From: a virus
Length of the DNA: 30,835 nt
Direction: 5' to 3' (one strand)
IMG/VR virus record: IMGVR_UViG_3300036651_000069
Location: 1 to 30,835 of that record
Positions 1 to 6,600 of this stretch are shown one piece after another (position 1 is the first letter of the stretch; the number at the start of each line of letters is the position of its first letter). The notes beneath the pieces were generated by a model. It was not told the DNA's origin. It made no database searches and saw only the letters and a list, made by a program, of their open reading frames with translations. Position numbers and translations under genes: made by a program.

Positions 1-139
1 CCGCTACCTGGTTGAGGTCATCCCATTCTACGTAGCCGTAGAACTTGTTCCGGACGGAACGGACCGCGCCGTATAGCGCGCGGTCCATCTCCTCTTCAGT
101 CAGCGGAGCTGCCTCCGTATCATCGAACTGTTGATCCAT
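1..139 (-). CDS. Partial early protein, possibly sigma-factor-like (C-terminus off window)
   Basis: An open frame starts at ATG 139 and runs off the left edge, so only 46 residues are visible. It begins with an acidic stretch, then a helical basic segment ending in FYGYVEWDDLNQVA. That ending resembles region 2 of sigma70-type factors, where a D-D-L-x-Q motif follows a basic helix. The start overlaps the end of the exonuclease gene by 20 nt, so it is the next gene of the same operon. The sigma-like reading rests on a short stretch and is tentative; any small helical DNA-binding protein is possible. Confidence 0.5.
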   Translation of the reverse strand, partial: MDQQFDDTEAAPLTEEEMDRALYGAVRSVRNKFYGYVEWDDLNQVA

Positions 140-923
140 CAAGCCTCTTCGTTTCCTTGAACCAGCTACCGCAATCATTGCATCGGTACTGCTGGTAAAT
201 GCCTGTCGCAAGCTGTCGCGGACCGCGACGCTGGTAGTTGATACTACCACAGCGAGTACAGGCCTTTGTACCCGGATTCTCATCGTACAGAAGGATATTC
301 GGGTAGCTTGCAATCCAGGGCAGTAGCTTGTCGTGCAACTTCTCGGTGATCACAACGTCCTGCATATTGTACTCGCGCATTCGCGCCCACGCCTCAGGAT
401 CACCAGCCATGCACTTGACCCACAGTTCGTGACCCTCATGCTTGGCCTTGTTCTCGCCAAGCAGCTTACCTGCCACGTAGTCCAGCTTCATGCTAGGCCA
501 GCCGAACACCCTCTTAACCGTCTGGTAGAGGTCGATCTGCTGGTAAGGCTTGGGAACGTCGAAGCCGTTCTCGATGAACGCACTGTTGAGCCGTGGCATA
601 TCAAACTTCTTGCCATTGTACGTGACAATGGCGTCAGCCAGGTTCACAGCCTCATAGAGTGCGTCGAGGGGGAAAGCCCTTGGCAGAAATTCCTGAAAGC
701 TGGGGCCAACACAGAACTGTGCTCTGCTGTCATCGTGCCACTTCCAAGCTGCACACAGCAGCTCTGAGGACTCCATGAGCTGATTCAGGCCAACATGCTG
801 TTGTCCCCAAAGCTGCCACACATGGGCCAGGTTGGGTGTGGTCTCGATATCAAGAGTCAGAATCTTGATGGCTCCTCCAAACGGTATTCCAATTGGAATG
901 CCTTGCCCAGCGTACGATCCCAT
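120..923 (-). CDS. DEDDy 3'-5' exonuclease (DnaQ-like fold) with C-terminal zinc ribbon
   Basis: Ribonuclease-H-fold exonuclease, likely for DNA replication or repair. Exo I is LDIETTP (about residues 24-30), Exo II is YNGKKFD (about 102-108), and Exo III is YNMQDVV near residue 185, the Y-x3-D form. The C-terminus has two CxxC knuckles (CTRCGS and CNDCGSWF) making a zinc ribbon. The listed ATG at 923 adds a glycine/isoleucine-rich leader of about 19 residues unlike relatives, which usually start at M-K-I-L-T-L-D. Here that methionine position is an ATC codon at 869, just behind a GGAGG. The true start may therefore be non-canonical, at 869, 863 or 860. Upstream gene 857-1048 overlaps the N-terminus. 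Confidence 0.85.
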   Translation of the reverse strand: MGSYAGQGIPIGIPFGGAIKILTLDIETTPNLAHVWQLWGQQHVGLNQLMESSELLCAAWKWHDDSRAQFCVGPSFQEFLPRAFPLDALYEAVNLADAIVTYNGKKFDMPRLNSAFIENGFDVPKPYQQIDLYQTVKRVFGWPSMKLDYVAGKLLGENKAKHEGHELWVKCMAGDPEAWARMREYNMQDVVITEKLHDKLLPWIASYPNILLYDENPGTKACTRCGSINYQRRGPRQLATGIYQQYRCNDCGSWFKETKRLDGSTVR

Positions 924-1048
924 TCACGTTGAACCTTTTCGCCCTCAACCTCAGCGAAACCCATCAACTCGATTGTCAGCAGAAAATCCTTGACCCGTTG
1001 TTCTGCGATTAGCAGTTCTTGATAGCGCCTGCTTCTGAGGATTCTCAT
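857..1048 (-). CDS. Small hypothetical basic protein
   Basis: 63 residues from ATG 1048, which overlaps the TGA of the preceding 25-residue membrane peptide (TGATG). The protein is charged and predicted helical, with RILRSRR at the N-terminus; no domain is recognised. Its last codons contain the GGAGGAG that could serve as ribosome-binding site for the downstream exonuclease, so the two are probably translationally coupled. Confidence 0.6.
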   Translation of the reverse strand: MRILRSRRYQELLIAEQRVKDFLLTIELMGFAEVEGEKVQREWDRTLGKAFQLEYRLEEPSRF

Positions 1049-1125
1049 CAGATCACCATTGCTAGGCAGATGAGAAAAAAGAGCGGCAGGAACACGAACT
1101 GGTAGACCCTGTCAGAAACCTTCAT
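1048..1125 (-). CDS. 25-residue single-pass membrane peptide
   Basis: ATG at 1125 overlaps the TGA of gene 1125-1556, and its own TGA overlaps the ATG of gene 857-1048. An AGGAGA lies about 6 nt upstream. The product starts MKVSDRVYQF and continues with a hydrophobic run (FLPLFFLICLAMVI) to the C-terminus, so it would be one transmembrane helix with a short cytoplasmic N-terminus. Stop-start overlaps on both sides and a good ribosome-binding site support it despite its size. Function unknown. Confidence 0.55.
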   Translation of the reverse strand: MKVSDRVYQFVFLPLFFLICLAMVI

Positions 1126-1556
1126 CAGATCTCTCCTGTGTCGTAGTCCGGGATCGGAACAGTGTAAATGTCATCGTCGTCTGCCTCGAACCACTTGGCA
1201 CCGATGTTCAGATCACGCACACGGCGGGCCTGAAGGGCCCGTGACTCCTCTTCCGAGGTGGCTGCCAGGGCCTCATAGCCCTGGAGCTGCGCTAGCTCCT
1301 CAGCGTCCACCGTACGAGCTGCCTCAAACATAGGCTTGCCGTCCCAAACGGGTGGATCCATGTGGGGGATCAGTCGGTTCGCCAGTTCTGCTACAGTCTC
1401 TGTGTCCTGCAAGGCCAACCAAATGTCTTCGATAGCCTGAGAGACATCAACCAGGCTGGTGGTCTTACGGAGCTTCCAAGTGGTTTCCTTGGCTCCGTCT
1501 GTTACCTTCAGGACCAGGGAGGTCTTCTCGACCTCCCATGTAAGCTTCTTAGTCAC
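1125..1556 (-). CDS. Hypothetical acidic protein
   Basis: 143 residues, rich in Glu/Asp, with a strongly acidic C-terminal third (EADDDDIY). The N-terminal part looks like alternating beta strands (LTWEVEKTSLVLKV). No domain recognised. Its start overlaps the end of gene 1549-1761 by 8 nt, consistent with one polycistronic early mRNA. Confidence 0.65.
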   Translation of the reverse strand: MTKKLTWEVEKTSLVLKVTDGAKETTWKLRKTTSLVDVSQAIEDIWLALQDTETVAELANRLIPHMDPPVWDGKPMFEAARTVDAEELAQLQGYEALAATSEEESRALQARRVRDLNIGAKWFEADDDDIYTVPIPDYDTGEI

Positions 1557-1761
1557 AATCTTCCACCGTTTCCTCGGGATACTGCCAGTCGTACTCTAGA
1601 GATTCCAGAATGCCCTGAAGCGTCTGTGATTCCCGTTCGTGCTCCATGAAGCGCTCGTACAGCTCATTGGAGATCTCTACAGGACCGGCACCAGTCTTGG
1701 TGGGGAAGTCGAGGGTGTAGTAGCGCTCGTACTGACTGTCCCACTCAATCCAAACCTTCAC
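1549..1761 (-). CDS. Hypothetical small protein
   Basis: 70 residues from GTG 1761, which overlaps the TGA of the preceding gene in a GTGA junction; this overlap decides the start. A longer in-frame extension to 1830 exists but only shadows the neighbour. The protein begins VKVWIEWDSQYERYY and is acidic at the C-terminus. No family recognised. Confidence 0.6.
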   Translation of the reverse strand: MKVWIEWDSQYERYYTLDFPTKTGAGPVEISNELYERFMEHERESQTLQGILESLEYDWQYPEETVEDCD

Positions 1762-1928
1762 GCCCACTGATCCACCACGGCCTTTCGAATGCGCTTGATT
1801 TCGCAGGCGAAATACTGATTGTTGGCCCACTCTTGGGCCCGATCCTTACTGCTGAAGATGCCATGAACATCAATGACGCCTGACCAGTCGCCATGCATCT
1901 CGACTACGACCCACTTCTCATCATTCAT
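1758..1928 (-). CDS. Hypothetical small protein
   Basis: 56 residues from ATG 1928 (an upstream in-frame ATG at 1940 is also possible). It overlaps the end of gene 1921-2100 and is followed by a GTGA-overlapping gene. The sequence has a WVVVEMHGDWSGVIDVHG beta-like segment, then a helix with DRAQEWA. This pattern is common in small phage proteins that follow a strand-strand-helix plan. No function assigned. Confidence 0.55.
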   Translation of the reverse strand: MNDEKWVVVEMHGDWSGVIDVHGIFSSKDRAQEWANNQYFACEIKRIRKAVVDQWA

Positions 1929-2100
1929 CTTCAAGACCATTCTCTTCGATGTCCACCAGGTCCCAGGCGATATCAGCCAGACCGATATCCGGCTCTTCGA
2001 ACCAGAGGCGAATGTGGGTCATCCAAGCCTCCTTGTTGAGGTAGCTGTTCCAGCTGTCACGAACACGCTCTTCCCAGAATGCGCCACGATCATTGGCCAA
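1921..2100 (-). CDS. Hypothetical small protein, TTG start inferred
   Basis: About 59 residues. The best start fitting the operon is TTG 2100, which overlaps the last codons of the TOPRIM gene (stop at 2090-2092). No convincing ribosome-binding site is seen, and an internal ATG at 2025 is an alternative. The protein is tryptophan- and acid-rich (AFWEERVRDSW, LWFEEPDIG). Function unknown. Confidence 0.45.
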   Translation of the reverse strand: MANDRGAFWEERVRDSWNSYLNKEAWMTHIRLWFEEPDIGLADIAWDLVDIEENGLEDE

Positions 2101-2731
2101 GGATGTTTCGGAAATAGTACTCACCTTCCAAAAGGTACATGCTGTTGACGTCCTCACCATCCGGGAGCTGCACTCCCTCAACACTCTGCGGGAACTCATC
2201 CATCATCTTCTTGATGAAGCGATGACCGGCAGCATCACCATCACCGAATACTACGATTCGGCTGAAGTCCTCAAAGAGTCGGTGCCAGTGTCGCTTCCAC
2301 GATTCGGCCCCTGGAAGTCCACAACTAGGGTATCCAAGCTGCCGTAGAATGAGGCGGTCCAACTCGCCTTCGGTGACTGCGATCGTGTCGCCAGCAGATA
2401 CGAGATCCTCCACGCCAAAGATTCGTAGAGAGGATCCAGGCCTGCCGAGATACTTGGCACAGCCCACTTCTCCACAGTCGTGCTGCCGTAGGCATCGATA
2501 ACGCAAATCGACAACACCCGATCGGGTGATGTAGGGGATGGATAGCCTGTTGAAAGCAGCGTCTGCATCTCCGTGAATCGCTTCATCGACCACTCCTAGT
2601 CTTGCCGTAACGGCTGTGTCCTCGGTAATCCCTCGGCCTTCCAGGTACTCGGCCGCGACGTACAGGTTGTTCTGATACCGACTCGTCTGGCTCTCCAGCA
2701 AGTTCCTTTGCTCTTGCGTAAGCGTCGGCAA
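2090..2731 (-). CDS. DNA primase TOPRIM subunit
   Basis: Catalytic half of a DnaG/gp4-type primase. The TOPRIM motifs are VTEGELD (Glu121) and GDGDAAG (Asp164, Asp166), which bind the metal ions for RNA primer synthesis. An N-terminal helix-rich segment (AAEYLEGRGITEDTAV) matches the linker that follows the zinc finger in fused primases. C80, C86 and C91 may make an extra metal site. The start is TTG 2731 behind GGGAGG with 8 nt spacing. The zinc-finger gene 2583-2942 overlaps it by 149 nt in another frame, so the primase is split or joined by a frameshift. Confidence 0.8.
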   Translation of the reverse strand: MPTLTQEQRNLLESQTSRYQNNLYVAAEYLEGRGITEDTAVTARLGVVDEAIHGDADAAFNRLSIPYITRSGVVDLRYRCLRQHDCGEVGCAKYLGRPGSSLRIFGVEDLVSAGDTIAVTEGELDRLILRQLGYPSCGLPGAESWKRHWHRLFEDFSRIVVFGDGDAAGHRFIKKMMDEFPQSVEGVQLPDGEDVNSMYLLEGEYYFRNILGQ

Positions 2732-2942
2732 AGCTCAAACCTCCCTGCCTGCTCAGCAGGCCTACAGCATCGCCCTTGACTCCGCAGCTTCCCGCGAGGC
2801 ACTTGAAGTAGTAGTCATTGTGCCAGGCGGATGGGTTATCATCTTCGTGGAAGGGGCACCTCAGCTTGGAGCTGTAAGAGCTGACCGTTGCGCCGAAGTG
2901 CCCTTCCAAGACAGGAACGATCAGGAACCTAGAGGTCTGCAC
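2583..2942 (-). CDS. CHC2-type primase zinc-finger subunit
   Basis: Template-recognition half of the primase. Ligands C29, H32, C48 and C53 form the CHC2 pattern (LRCPFHEDDNPSAW, then FKCLAGSCGVKGDAV). This is followed by the conserved helix LSFADAYARAKELAG. Beyond about residue 85 the frame becomes Arg/Gly-rich and looks like a shadow of the overlapping TOPRIM gene. Either this is a separate subunit with an uninformative tail, or ribosomes shift +1 within 2600-2730 to make a full primase. The start is GTG 2942, overlapping the previous gene by 14 nt. Confidence 0.75.
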   Translation of the reverse strand: MQTSRFLIVPVLEGHFGATVSSYSSKLRCPFHEDDNPSAWHNDYYFKCLAGSCGVKGDAVGLLSRQGGLSFADAYARAKELAGEPDESVSEQPVRRGRVPGRPRDYRGHSRYGKTRSGR

Positions 2943-3249
2943 GCTTCAACACCTGCGGCTCCCCAAAGGCCTTGTCAACCAAGCACCACTTGTCGTTGTA
3001 CCACAGAACCGTTGCCTGATAAGGAATATTGCTCATGTGGTAGACTTCAATGAGCTGGCCAACCTCAATAGGCTTCACCTTCTTGGTGAAGGTGACTTCC
3101 ATGTCCCACTCATCGGAACTGAACGTGCCGTAAGGATTCCCATGGCCTTCAGAAGCGAAGATGCGCCAGGACATGTCTCCTTCGTGATAATCCCCACGGA
3201 CTTCGTTGCCGATGTAGGCATTCTTAAACGTCTTCTTCTCGACTGTCAT
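2929..3249 (-). CDS. Hypothetical protein
   Basis: 106 residues from ATG 3249, preceded by GAGGAT about 7 nt upstream. It starts inside the last 26 nt of the resolvase-like gene. The protein is aromatic-rich and probably beta (VTFTKKVKPIEVGQLIEVY, QATVLWYNDKWCLV). The C-terminal segment resembles a small SH3-like or OB-like barrel, but this is only an impression. Located between resolvase and primase genes. Confidence 0.6.
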   Translation of the reverse strand: MTVEKKTFKNAYIGNEVRGDYHEGDMSWRIFASEGHGNPYGTFSSDEWDMEVTFTKKVKPIEVGQLIEVYHMSNIPYQATVLWYNDKWCLVDKAFGEPQVLKRADL

Positions 3250-3589
3250 CGATGAAATCCTCCAGGTACATAACCACAAAGCTCTTACCGATAGGCTTCC
3301 GTGGATTCTTTACCACGAGTACGGGTGTTGGACGTACCTCAGAGCCTCTGACTCTAGCGTATTGATCTGCTTGCTTCCCAGCAGCGATGAGTCTTGCTCC
3401 GAGACTGGCTGAGGTGTTGGCGTCTCGATTGGCCTTGAGCTGGAGGACGAACTCTCCCTCGCCAAGAACAACGTCTCCTTCATCAGGGACAGTTCGTGCA
3501 ATGCGCGCTGCAATCTGACTTCGGCCTCTGAGATAATCAACAACGTCTGTCTCAAAGCCTGTTCCGTAAGACTTGTTGGCATTAGTCAC
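3224..3589 (-). CDS. Holliday-junction-resolvase-like PD-(D/E)XK nuclease
   Basis: About 121 residues from GTG 3589, which overlaps the upstream stop in a GTGA junction and has AAAGGA 6 nt before it. Candidate active-site residues are Glu in GTGFETDV, Asp in DEGDVVL, and the pair in FVLQLKA near residue 52. This arrangement matches the E...D...ExK layout of Hjc-like nucleases, though the middle Glu is replaced by Gln/Val context in the K strand. It would act on branched replication or recombination intermediates. Size (about 120 residues) fits the family. An MRR-like nuclease is the main alternative. Confidence 0.6.
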   Translation of the reverse strand: MTNANKSYGTGFETDVVDYLRGRSQIAARIARTVPDEGDVVLGEGEFVLQLKANRDANTSASLGARLIAAGKQADQYARVRGSEVRPTPVLVVKNPRKPIGKSFVVMYLEDFIDDSREEDV

Positions 3590-3813
3590 CAAGATTCCTT
3601 TCTAGGCTTCCGCAGATCCATCTGCACAGAGAGAACCTGGCCCAGAGCATGAACGATCTCGGTCGCGGCCTCTTCCCACGAAGAGCCATCGTATGGGTAG
3701 AACATCAGAGGATAGCCACCCAGGGTGACATCGTAGCCCTCATAATACCCTGTGTTCTCGTCTGGGTCGTCGGACTCGTGGTCCTTGAATTCCAAATCCA
3801 GATGGAATCTCAC
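3586..3813 (-). CDS. Hypothetical acidic small protein
   Basis: 75 residues from GTG 3813, overlapping the helicase TGA in a GTGA junction. The N-terminal half is very acidic (DHESDDPDEN), followed by aromatic GYYEGYDV and a helix. The composition could suit a DNA mimic or a protein-binding adaptor, but there is no direct evidence for either. Located between helicase and resolvase genes. Confidence 0.6.
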   Translation of the reverse strand: MRFHLDLEFKDHESDDPDENTGYYEGYDVTLGGYPLMFYPYDGSSWEEAATEIVHALGQVLSVQMDLRKPRKESW

Positions 3814-4583
3814 TCAAGCTCCTCAAGTGTTGCGATTGTGGGATCTACCAGGAACTGGATACTGCTGTATCCTGTAGCATCACCAAAGCCATTGCGGTTC
3901 TTCACAGGTGCCAGGTAGAAGGTGTTTCCGTCATATGCTGTCGTAAGAACAAGCACAGCGAACTTGTCCACCTTCTCCAAAAGCGCCTTCTTGGGCTGTG
4001 TAGGATGCCCATCGATGTTCTCACTTGTGTGGTGTGCTATGATGATACAAGAGCCCGTTTCACGGGCCAGCTTGTCCAGGTACTTGACGATGGACTGAAG
4101 GCTACCGCCTCCATCCTCATAGTAGTCTACCTTCATCAGAATGTCAACCACCACAAGGTGGGGGTTTTCACCCCACAGTTCCTCGAAAGCAGCCAGCTCC
4201 TCTTCAATGTCCTCAAGGGACGGAGAGGGGTCAAAGGACCAGCGTACCCAGTCCATGTCAGACAGCTTCTCAGAAGCCCACTCAGGGTCCCGTAGCGCCT
4301 TGTCGCGCATGATGTTGCTGTCTTGCTTGGTGCGCCTGCTGAGCATGCGTGAGATGGTGTCCATCTCGTTGGTGTCGTTGCTGATGTACAGGGTGGGGAT
4401 CTTGAGCTGGTCCACCATCTGTGCCAGGAACATAGACTTCATGGAGCCTGACAGACCTGCCACAAGAGCCGTGCTTCCACGGTGGAAGCGAATCCCTCGA
4501 TCCTTCAAGGATCGGAAGACATCAGGAAGGGGCTCACCGTTCGTGAGCCCCCGCCTAACGGCACGAGCCAGCTTGAAACTCAA
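3810..4583 (-). CDS. DnaB-like replicative helicase (RecA-fold ATPase)
   Basis: 257 residues with a single RecA-like ATPase core and no DnaB N-terminal domain. The P-loop is GLSGSMKS (43-50); the usual Gly before Lys is Met. Walker B is HLVVVDIL near residue 145, and the sensor strand SCIIIAHHT near 190 is typical of DnaB/RadA-type enzymes. It would unwind DNA at the fork with the adjacent primase. The start is TTG 4583, with TAGGAG overlapping the previous stop codon. A RecA/KaiC-type ATPase is an alternative, but the primase neighbours favour helicase. Confidence 0.8.
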   Translation of the reverse strand: MSFKLARAVRRGLTNGEPLPDVFRSLKDRGIRFHRGSTALVAGLSGSMKSMFLAQMVDQLKIPTLYISNDTNEMDTISRMLSRRTKQDSNIMRDKALRDPEWASEKLSDMDWVRWSFDPSPSLEDIEEELAAFEELWGENPHLVVVDILMKVDYYEDGGGSLQSIVKYLDKLARETGSCIIIAHHTSENIDGHPTQPKKALLEKVDKFAVLVLTTAYDGNTFYLAPVKNRNGFGDATGYSSIQFLVDPTIATLEELE

Positions 4584-4590
4584 GCTTCTC

Positions 4591-5091
4591 CTAGCGCTTC
4601 TTGTTCAGGAACTTCGGAGCACACTGGTTGGGAGAGCCCTTGGGCTCCGGGCAGAAGTAGCCCGTCCATGGTCCCTTAGCAGACTCGCCCTTGCGCTGAG
4701 TAGCGCCGCCGTGAGCACAGGTGTACTCACCCTCATCCTCATTCCACTCTACAGCGCCCTGTGGGGCGCTCGGAGCACTGTACCCTGTGGTAGTTCCTCC
4801 GGAGGGCTTAGAGAAGCCCTGAGAGCCACCGAAGGCCTTAGCCAGCTCCTTGCCCTTACGGGCAGTGAGGTCCATCAGCTCATCGAGCTGATCATGCTGA
4901 AGGGTGGACACAGCCTCTTCCACAGAGTTCGCGTGGAAGACCAGCCAGGGGGAATCGAAGCCGGTTCCGGCCTTGAGAGTGACCGTGAGAAACTCACGGT
5001 CAGACACCACTTCCTTGTCCTTCTCAAACACGGCGTCGTCCCACACATCAACCTCGGGAGTTTCCTTCTTGACTACCAATTCAGTCTCCAT
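4591..5091 (-). CDS. Putative zinc-binding replication-accessory protein
   Basis: 166 residues from ATG 5091, overlapping the nuclease gene by 11 nt. The N-terminus is acidic and beta-like; a Gly/Ser/Pro-rich linker (about 90-120) follows. The C-terminus carries YTCAHGGATQRKGESAKG and YFCPEPKGSPNQCAPKF, whose Cys/His residues could bind zinc. Domain plus flexible linker between the Cas4-like nuclease and the helicase suggests a single-strand-DNA-binding or recombination partner. That is inference from position; no family is recognised with confidence. Confidence 0.65.
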   Translation of the reverse strand: METELVVKKETPEVDVWDDAVFEKDKEVVSDREFLTVTLKAGTGFDSPWLVFHANSVEEAVSTLQHDQLDELMDLTARKGKELAKAFGGSQGFSKPSGGTTTGYSAPSAPQGAVEWNEDEGEYTCAHGGATQRKGESAKGPWTGYFCPEPKGSPNQCAPKFLNKKR

Positions 5092-5920
5092 AGTTTGGGT
5101 TGAGCTTGTCATACTGTCGAGTGAGCGGGCTATCTCCGGACTGTAGAAAACAACCAGAGGAGACCCCGCAAGTTCCGCACTGCTTTCCCCGGTTGGGGAG
5201 GAAAACTCCGGAGCTGATACCATCGTACCATTCCTTCGCCATCTCGTCAACAGCCTCTAGTGTCCACGTACCTGTTTCCATCAGGTAGAACTCATCATCC
5301 TTGAACATGTAATTCCATGCACTGATATCTGAGTTGCCCTGGAACGTACGAGTGTACTGCGTACCGTGCGTGTTTAGCCAGATATCGAACAGAACAGAAT
5401 AGATACCAAGCTGCTGATCAGAGTCGGGACGTGTGCTGCCAGTCTTGAGGTCTGCAATCTGAAACCCCTGGATCGTACGATCCACTCGGGCACGATCGAT
5501 ATACGCCTTGATCTCAATACCGGAGGGAAGGGTGGTGGATACATCCAACTCAACCCACTCCCACTCCTGATCACGATCAGCCCACCGCTTCACGTACCGT
5601 GGACCTTGCACCATCCAGTGTTCACGGCCCTGTGCTCTGGCACCGTAACCGGCCTTACGCCACTTGCCCTGATCTGGCTCAGTATCTTCAGCGTCAAAGA
5701 TTTCGTTGTTGAATGCTGTGTAAAAAGCCATCTCAGGACTGTCGTCCCACTCACCTGTATCAAGCCACTCCGTGGCCTTGTGCACTGCACTTCCACCGAT
5801 AAGCCACCAAGCAGGTGCTTCCTTCACACCAAGCTTACCAAGCTCGTACGCCTTACCGCAACGAATGTAGCTGTTCATAGCTGAGTGGCTTGTGTGCTTC
5901 GGTAGTTGAAATTCGATCAT
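5081..5920 (-). CDS. Cas4/RecB-type PD-(D/E)XK exonuclease
   Basis: 279 residues from ATG 5920. Expected features appear in order: an early Cys (SYIRCGKAYEL, near residue 21), a conserved helix GGSAVHKATEWLD, the nuclease core IEIKAYIDRARVD followed by QIADLKTGS (D-x-K), and a C-terminal cluster CGTCGVSSGC that completes an iron-sulfur site. Such enzymes resect DNA ends in recombination and replication. No Cas1/Cas2 is present, so the phage-recombination role is preferred over CRISPR adaptation. The N-terminus overlaps the WhiB gene by 68 nt. Confidence 0.85.
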   Translation of the reverse strand: MIEFQLPKHTSHSAMNSYIRCGKAYELGKLGVKEAPAWWLIGGSAVHKATEWLDTGEWDDSPEMAFYTAFNNEIFDAEDTEPDQGKWRKAGYGARAQGREHWMVQGPRYVKRWADRDQEWEWVELDVSTTLPSGIEIKAYIDRARVDRTIQGFQIADLKTGSTRPDSDQQLGIYSVLFDIWLNTHGTQYTRTFQGNSDISAWNYMFKDDEFYLMETGTWTLEAVDEMAKEWYDGISSGVFLPNRGKQCGTCGVSSGCFLQSGDSPLTRQYDKLNPNYGD

Positions 5921-6422
5921 CCACTTCCCCAATCTTGCCGGTCTTCTTGCTGAAGCCTCGATAGACTCCACCCCAGATTCCCACAGAATCAGAATCCCTG
6001 GCCGCCTCTAGACAGGTCTCACGCACAGGGCACTGTGGACAGTGCTTACGCCACTCGGCGTTCTCTCGGAGGTAGGCCAGCTTAGGCTGGTTACCATCGT
6101 CAAAGAAGATTGCAGGATCGACGTCAGCGCAAGCCGCTTCGTGCTGCCACTTCCTTGGTTGCTCCGCCTCCCAACCATCATAAGCTACAGGCTCCTGCTG
6201 CACTCTGTCAACCCGGGCTGGTTGTCGCAGGTAGGCGAGCTGTGACTCCTGGAGACCATCATAGAACCACTCGCGGTAGCGACCCTGGTGGAGGAGGTCT
6301 TCATCGTAGCTGAACTGGTCCGCAGCACCAAACTGGTAGCCCCACGCTCTGCGCGTGTCCATGTTGCCTGAAGGGTCGAAGGTGTGGTTGTACGGCTGCT
6401 GGGGAAGGATTCGGTGCGTCAT
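5853..6422 (-). CDS. WhiB-family transcription regulator
   Basis: 189 residues from ATG 6422. The WhiB domain is C-terminal: W-x5-ACADVDP, then KHCPQCPVRETCLEAA and the turn GIWGGV. Its four cysteines would hold a 4Fe-4S cluster, as in host WhiB proteins that bind the housekeeping sigma factor. An N-terminal extension of about 90 residues rich in Tyr/Gln/Arg is unusual for this family, whose members are commonly about 80-130 residues. It is the first gene of the leftward operon, divergent from the polymerase promoter, and is a good candidate early regulator. WhiB proteins are essentially restricted to Actinobacteria and their phages. Confidence 0.9.
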   Translation of the reverse strand: MTHRILPQQPYNHTFDPSGNMDTRRAWGYQFGAADQFSYDEDLLHQGRYREWFYDGLQESQLAYLRQPARVDRVQQEPVAYDGWEAEQPRKWQHEAACADVDPAIFFDDGNQPKLAYLRENAEWRKHCPQCPVRETCLEAARDSDSVGIWGGVYRGFSKKTGKIGEVDDRISTTEAHKPLSYEQLHSLR

Positions 6423-6471
6423 GCCGAGAAGACTACCACAGGGTGTCAAGGCCACCTGGTTGGTGGCCGGG

Positions 6472-6501
6472 TTGACAGACACCGCAACCTCTGTGTAGGA
6501 T
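6472..6501 (+). promoter_or_regulatory. sigma70-like promoter for DNA polymerase
   Basis: Consensus -35 TTGACA (6472-6477), 18-nt spacer, and -10 TAGGAT (6496-6501). Transcription would begin near 6508 and leave a leader of about 65 nt before the TTG start of the polymerase. The leader contains ACCGGT at both ends of a short loop and a GC-rich hairpin (GGGCGC ... GCGCCC, about 6537-6556). Confidence 0.7.
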
Positions 6502-6600
6502 ACTACCACCGGTCCTAAGGAAAGAACCGGTTAGAGGGGCGCCCCTAAGGCGCCCTTACTTAGGGAGTACAACTTGAGAGTACTCGCAGGTGGTAGTATC
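6499..6600. promoter_or_regulatory. 12-bp inverted repeat, candidate operator
   Basis: GATACTACCACC at 6499-6510 overlaps the -10 box and start site. Its exact reverse complement, GGTGGTAGTATC, lies at 6589-6600 just inside the polymerase gene. A related GACTACCACA sits at 6431-6440, just upstream of the whiB start. The 11-mer GATACTACCAC also recurs at 240-250 inside the exonuclease gene, as one arm of a small palindrome. The placement suits a protein that controls the divergent promoters, possibly by looping. Confidence 0.4.

Noticed and set aside
333-767. Plus-strand open frame of 144 codons
   Set aside because: Antisense to the exonuclease catalytic core; no domain and no upstream signals.
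4141-5103. Plus-strand open frame of 320 codons
   Set aside because: It is antisense to the helicase and the zinc-binding-like gene, both with clear motifs. Its product is Ser/Leu/Arg-rich without a domain and has no ribosome-binding site.
5081-5920. CRISPR adaptation module because of the Cas4-like nuclease
   Set aside because: No Cas1, Cas2 or repeat-spacer array is visible in the window. Such nucleases are common recombination proteins in actinophages.
6447-6452. Minus-strand TTGACA as a whiB promoter
   Set aside because: No matching -10 hexamer lies 16-18 nt downstream before the start codon; the sequence there is CGGCAT. A weak extended -10-like TAGTCT is too close.
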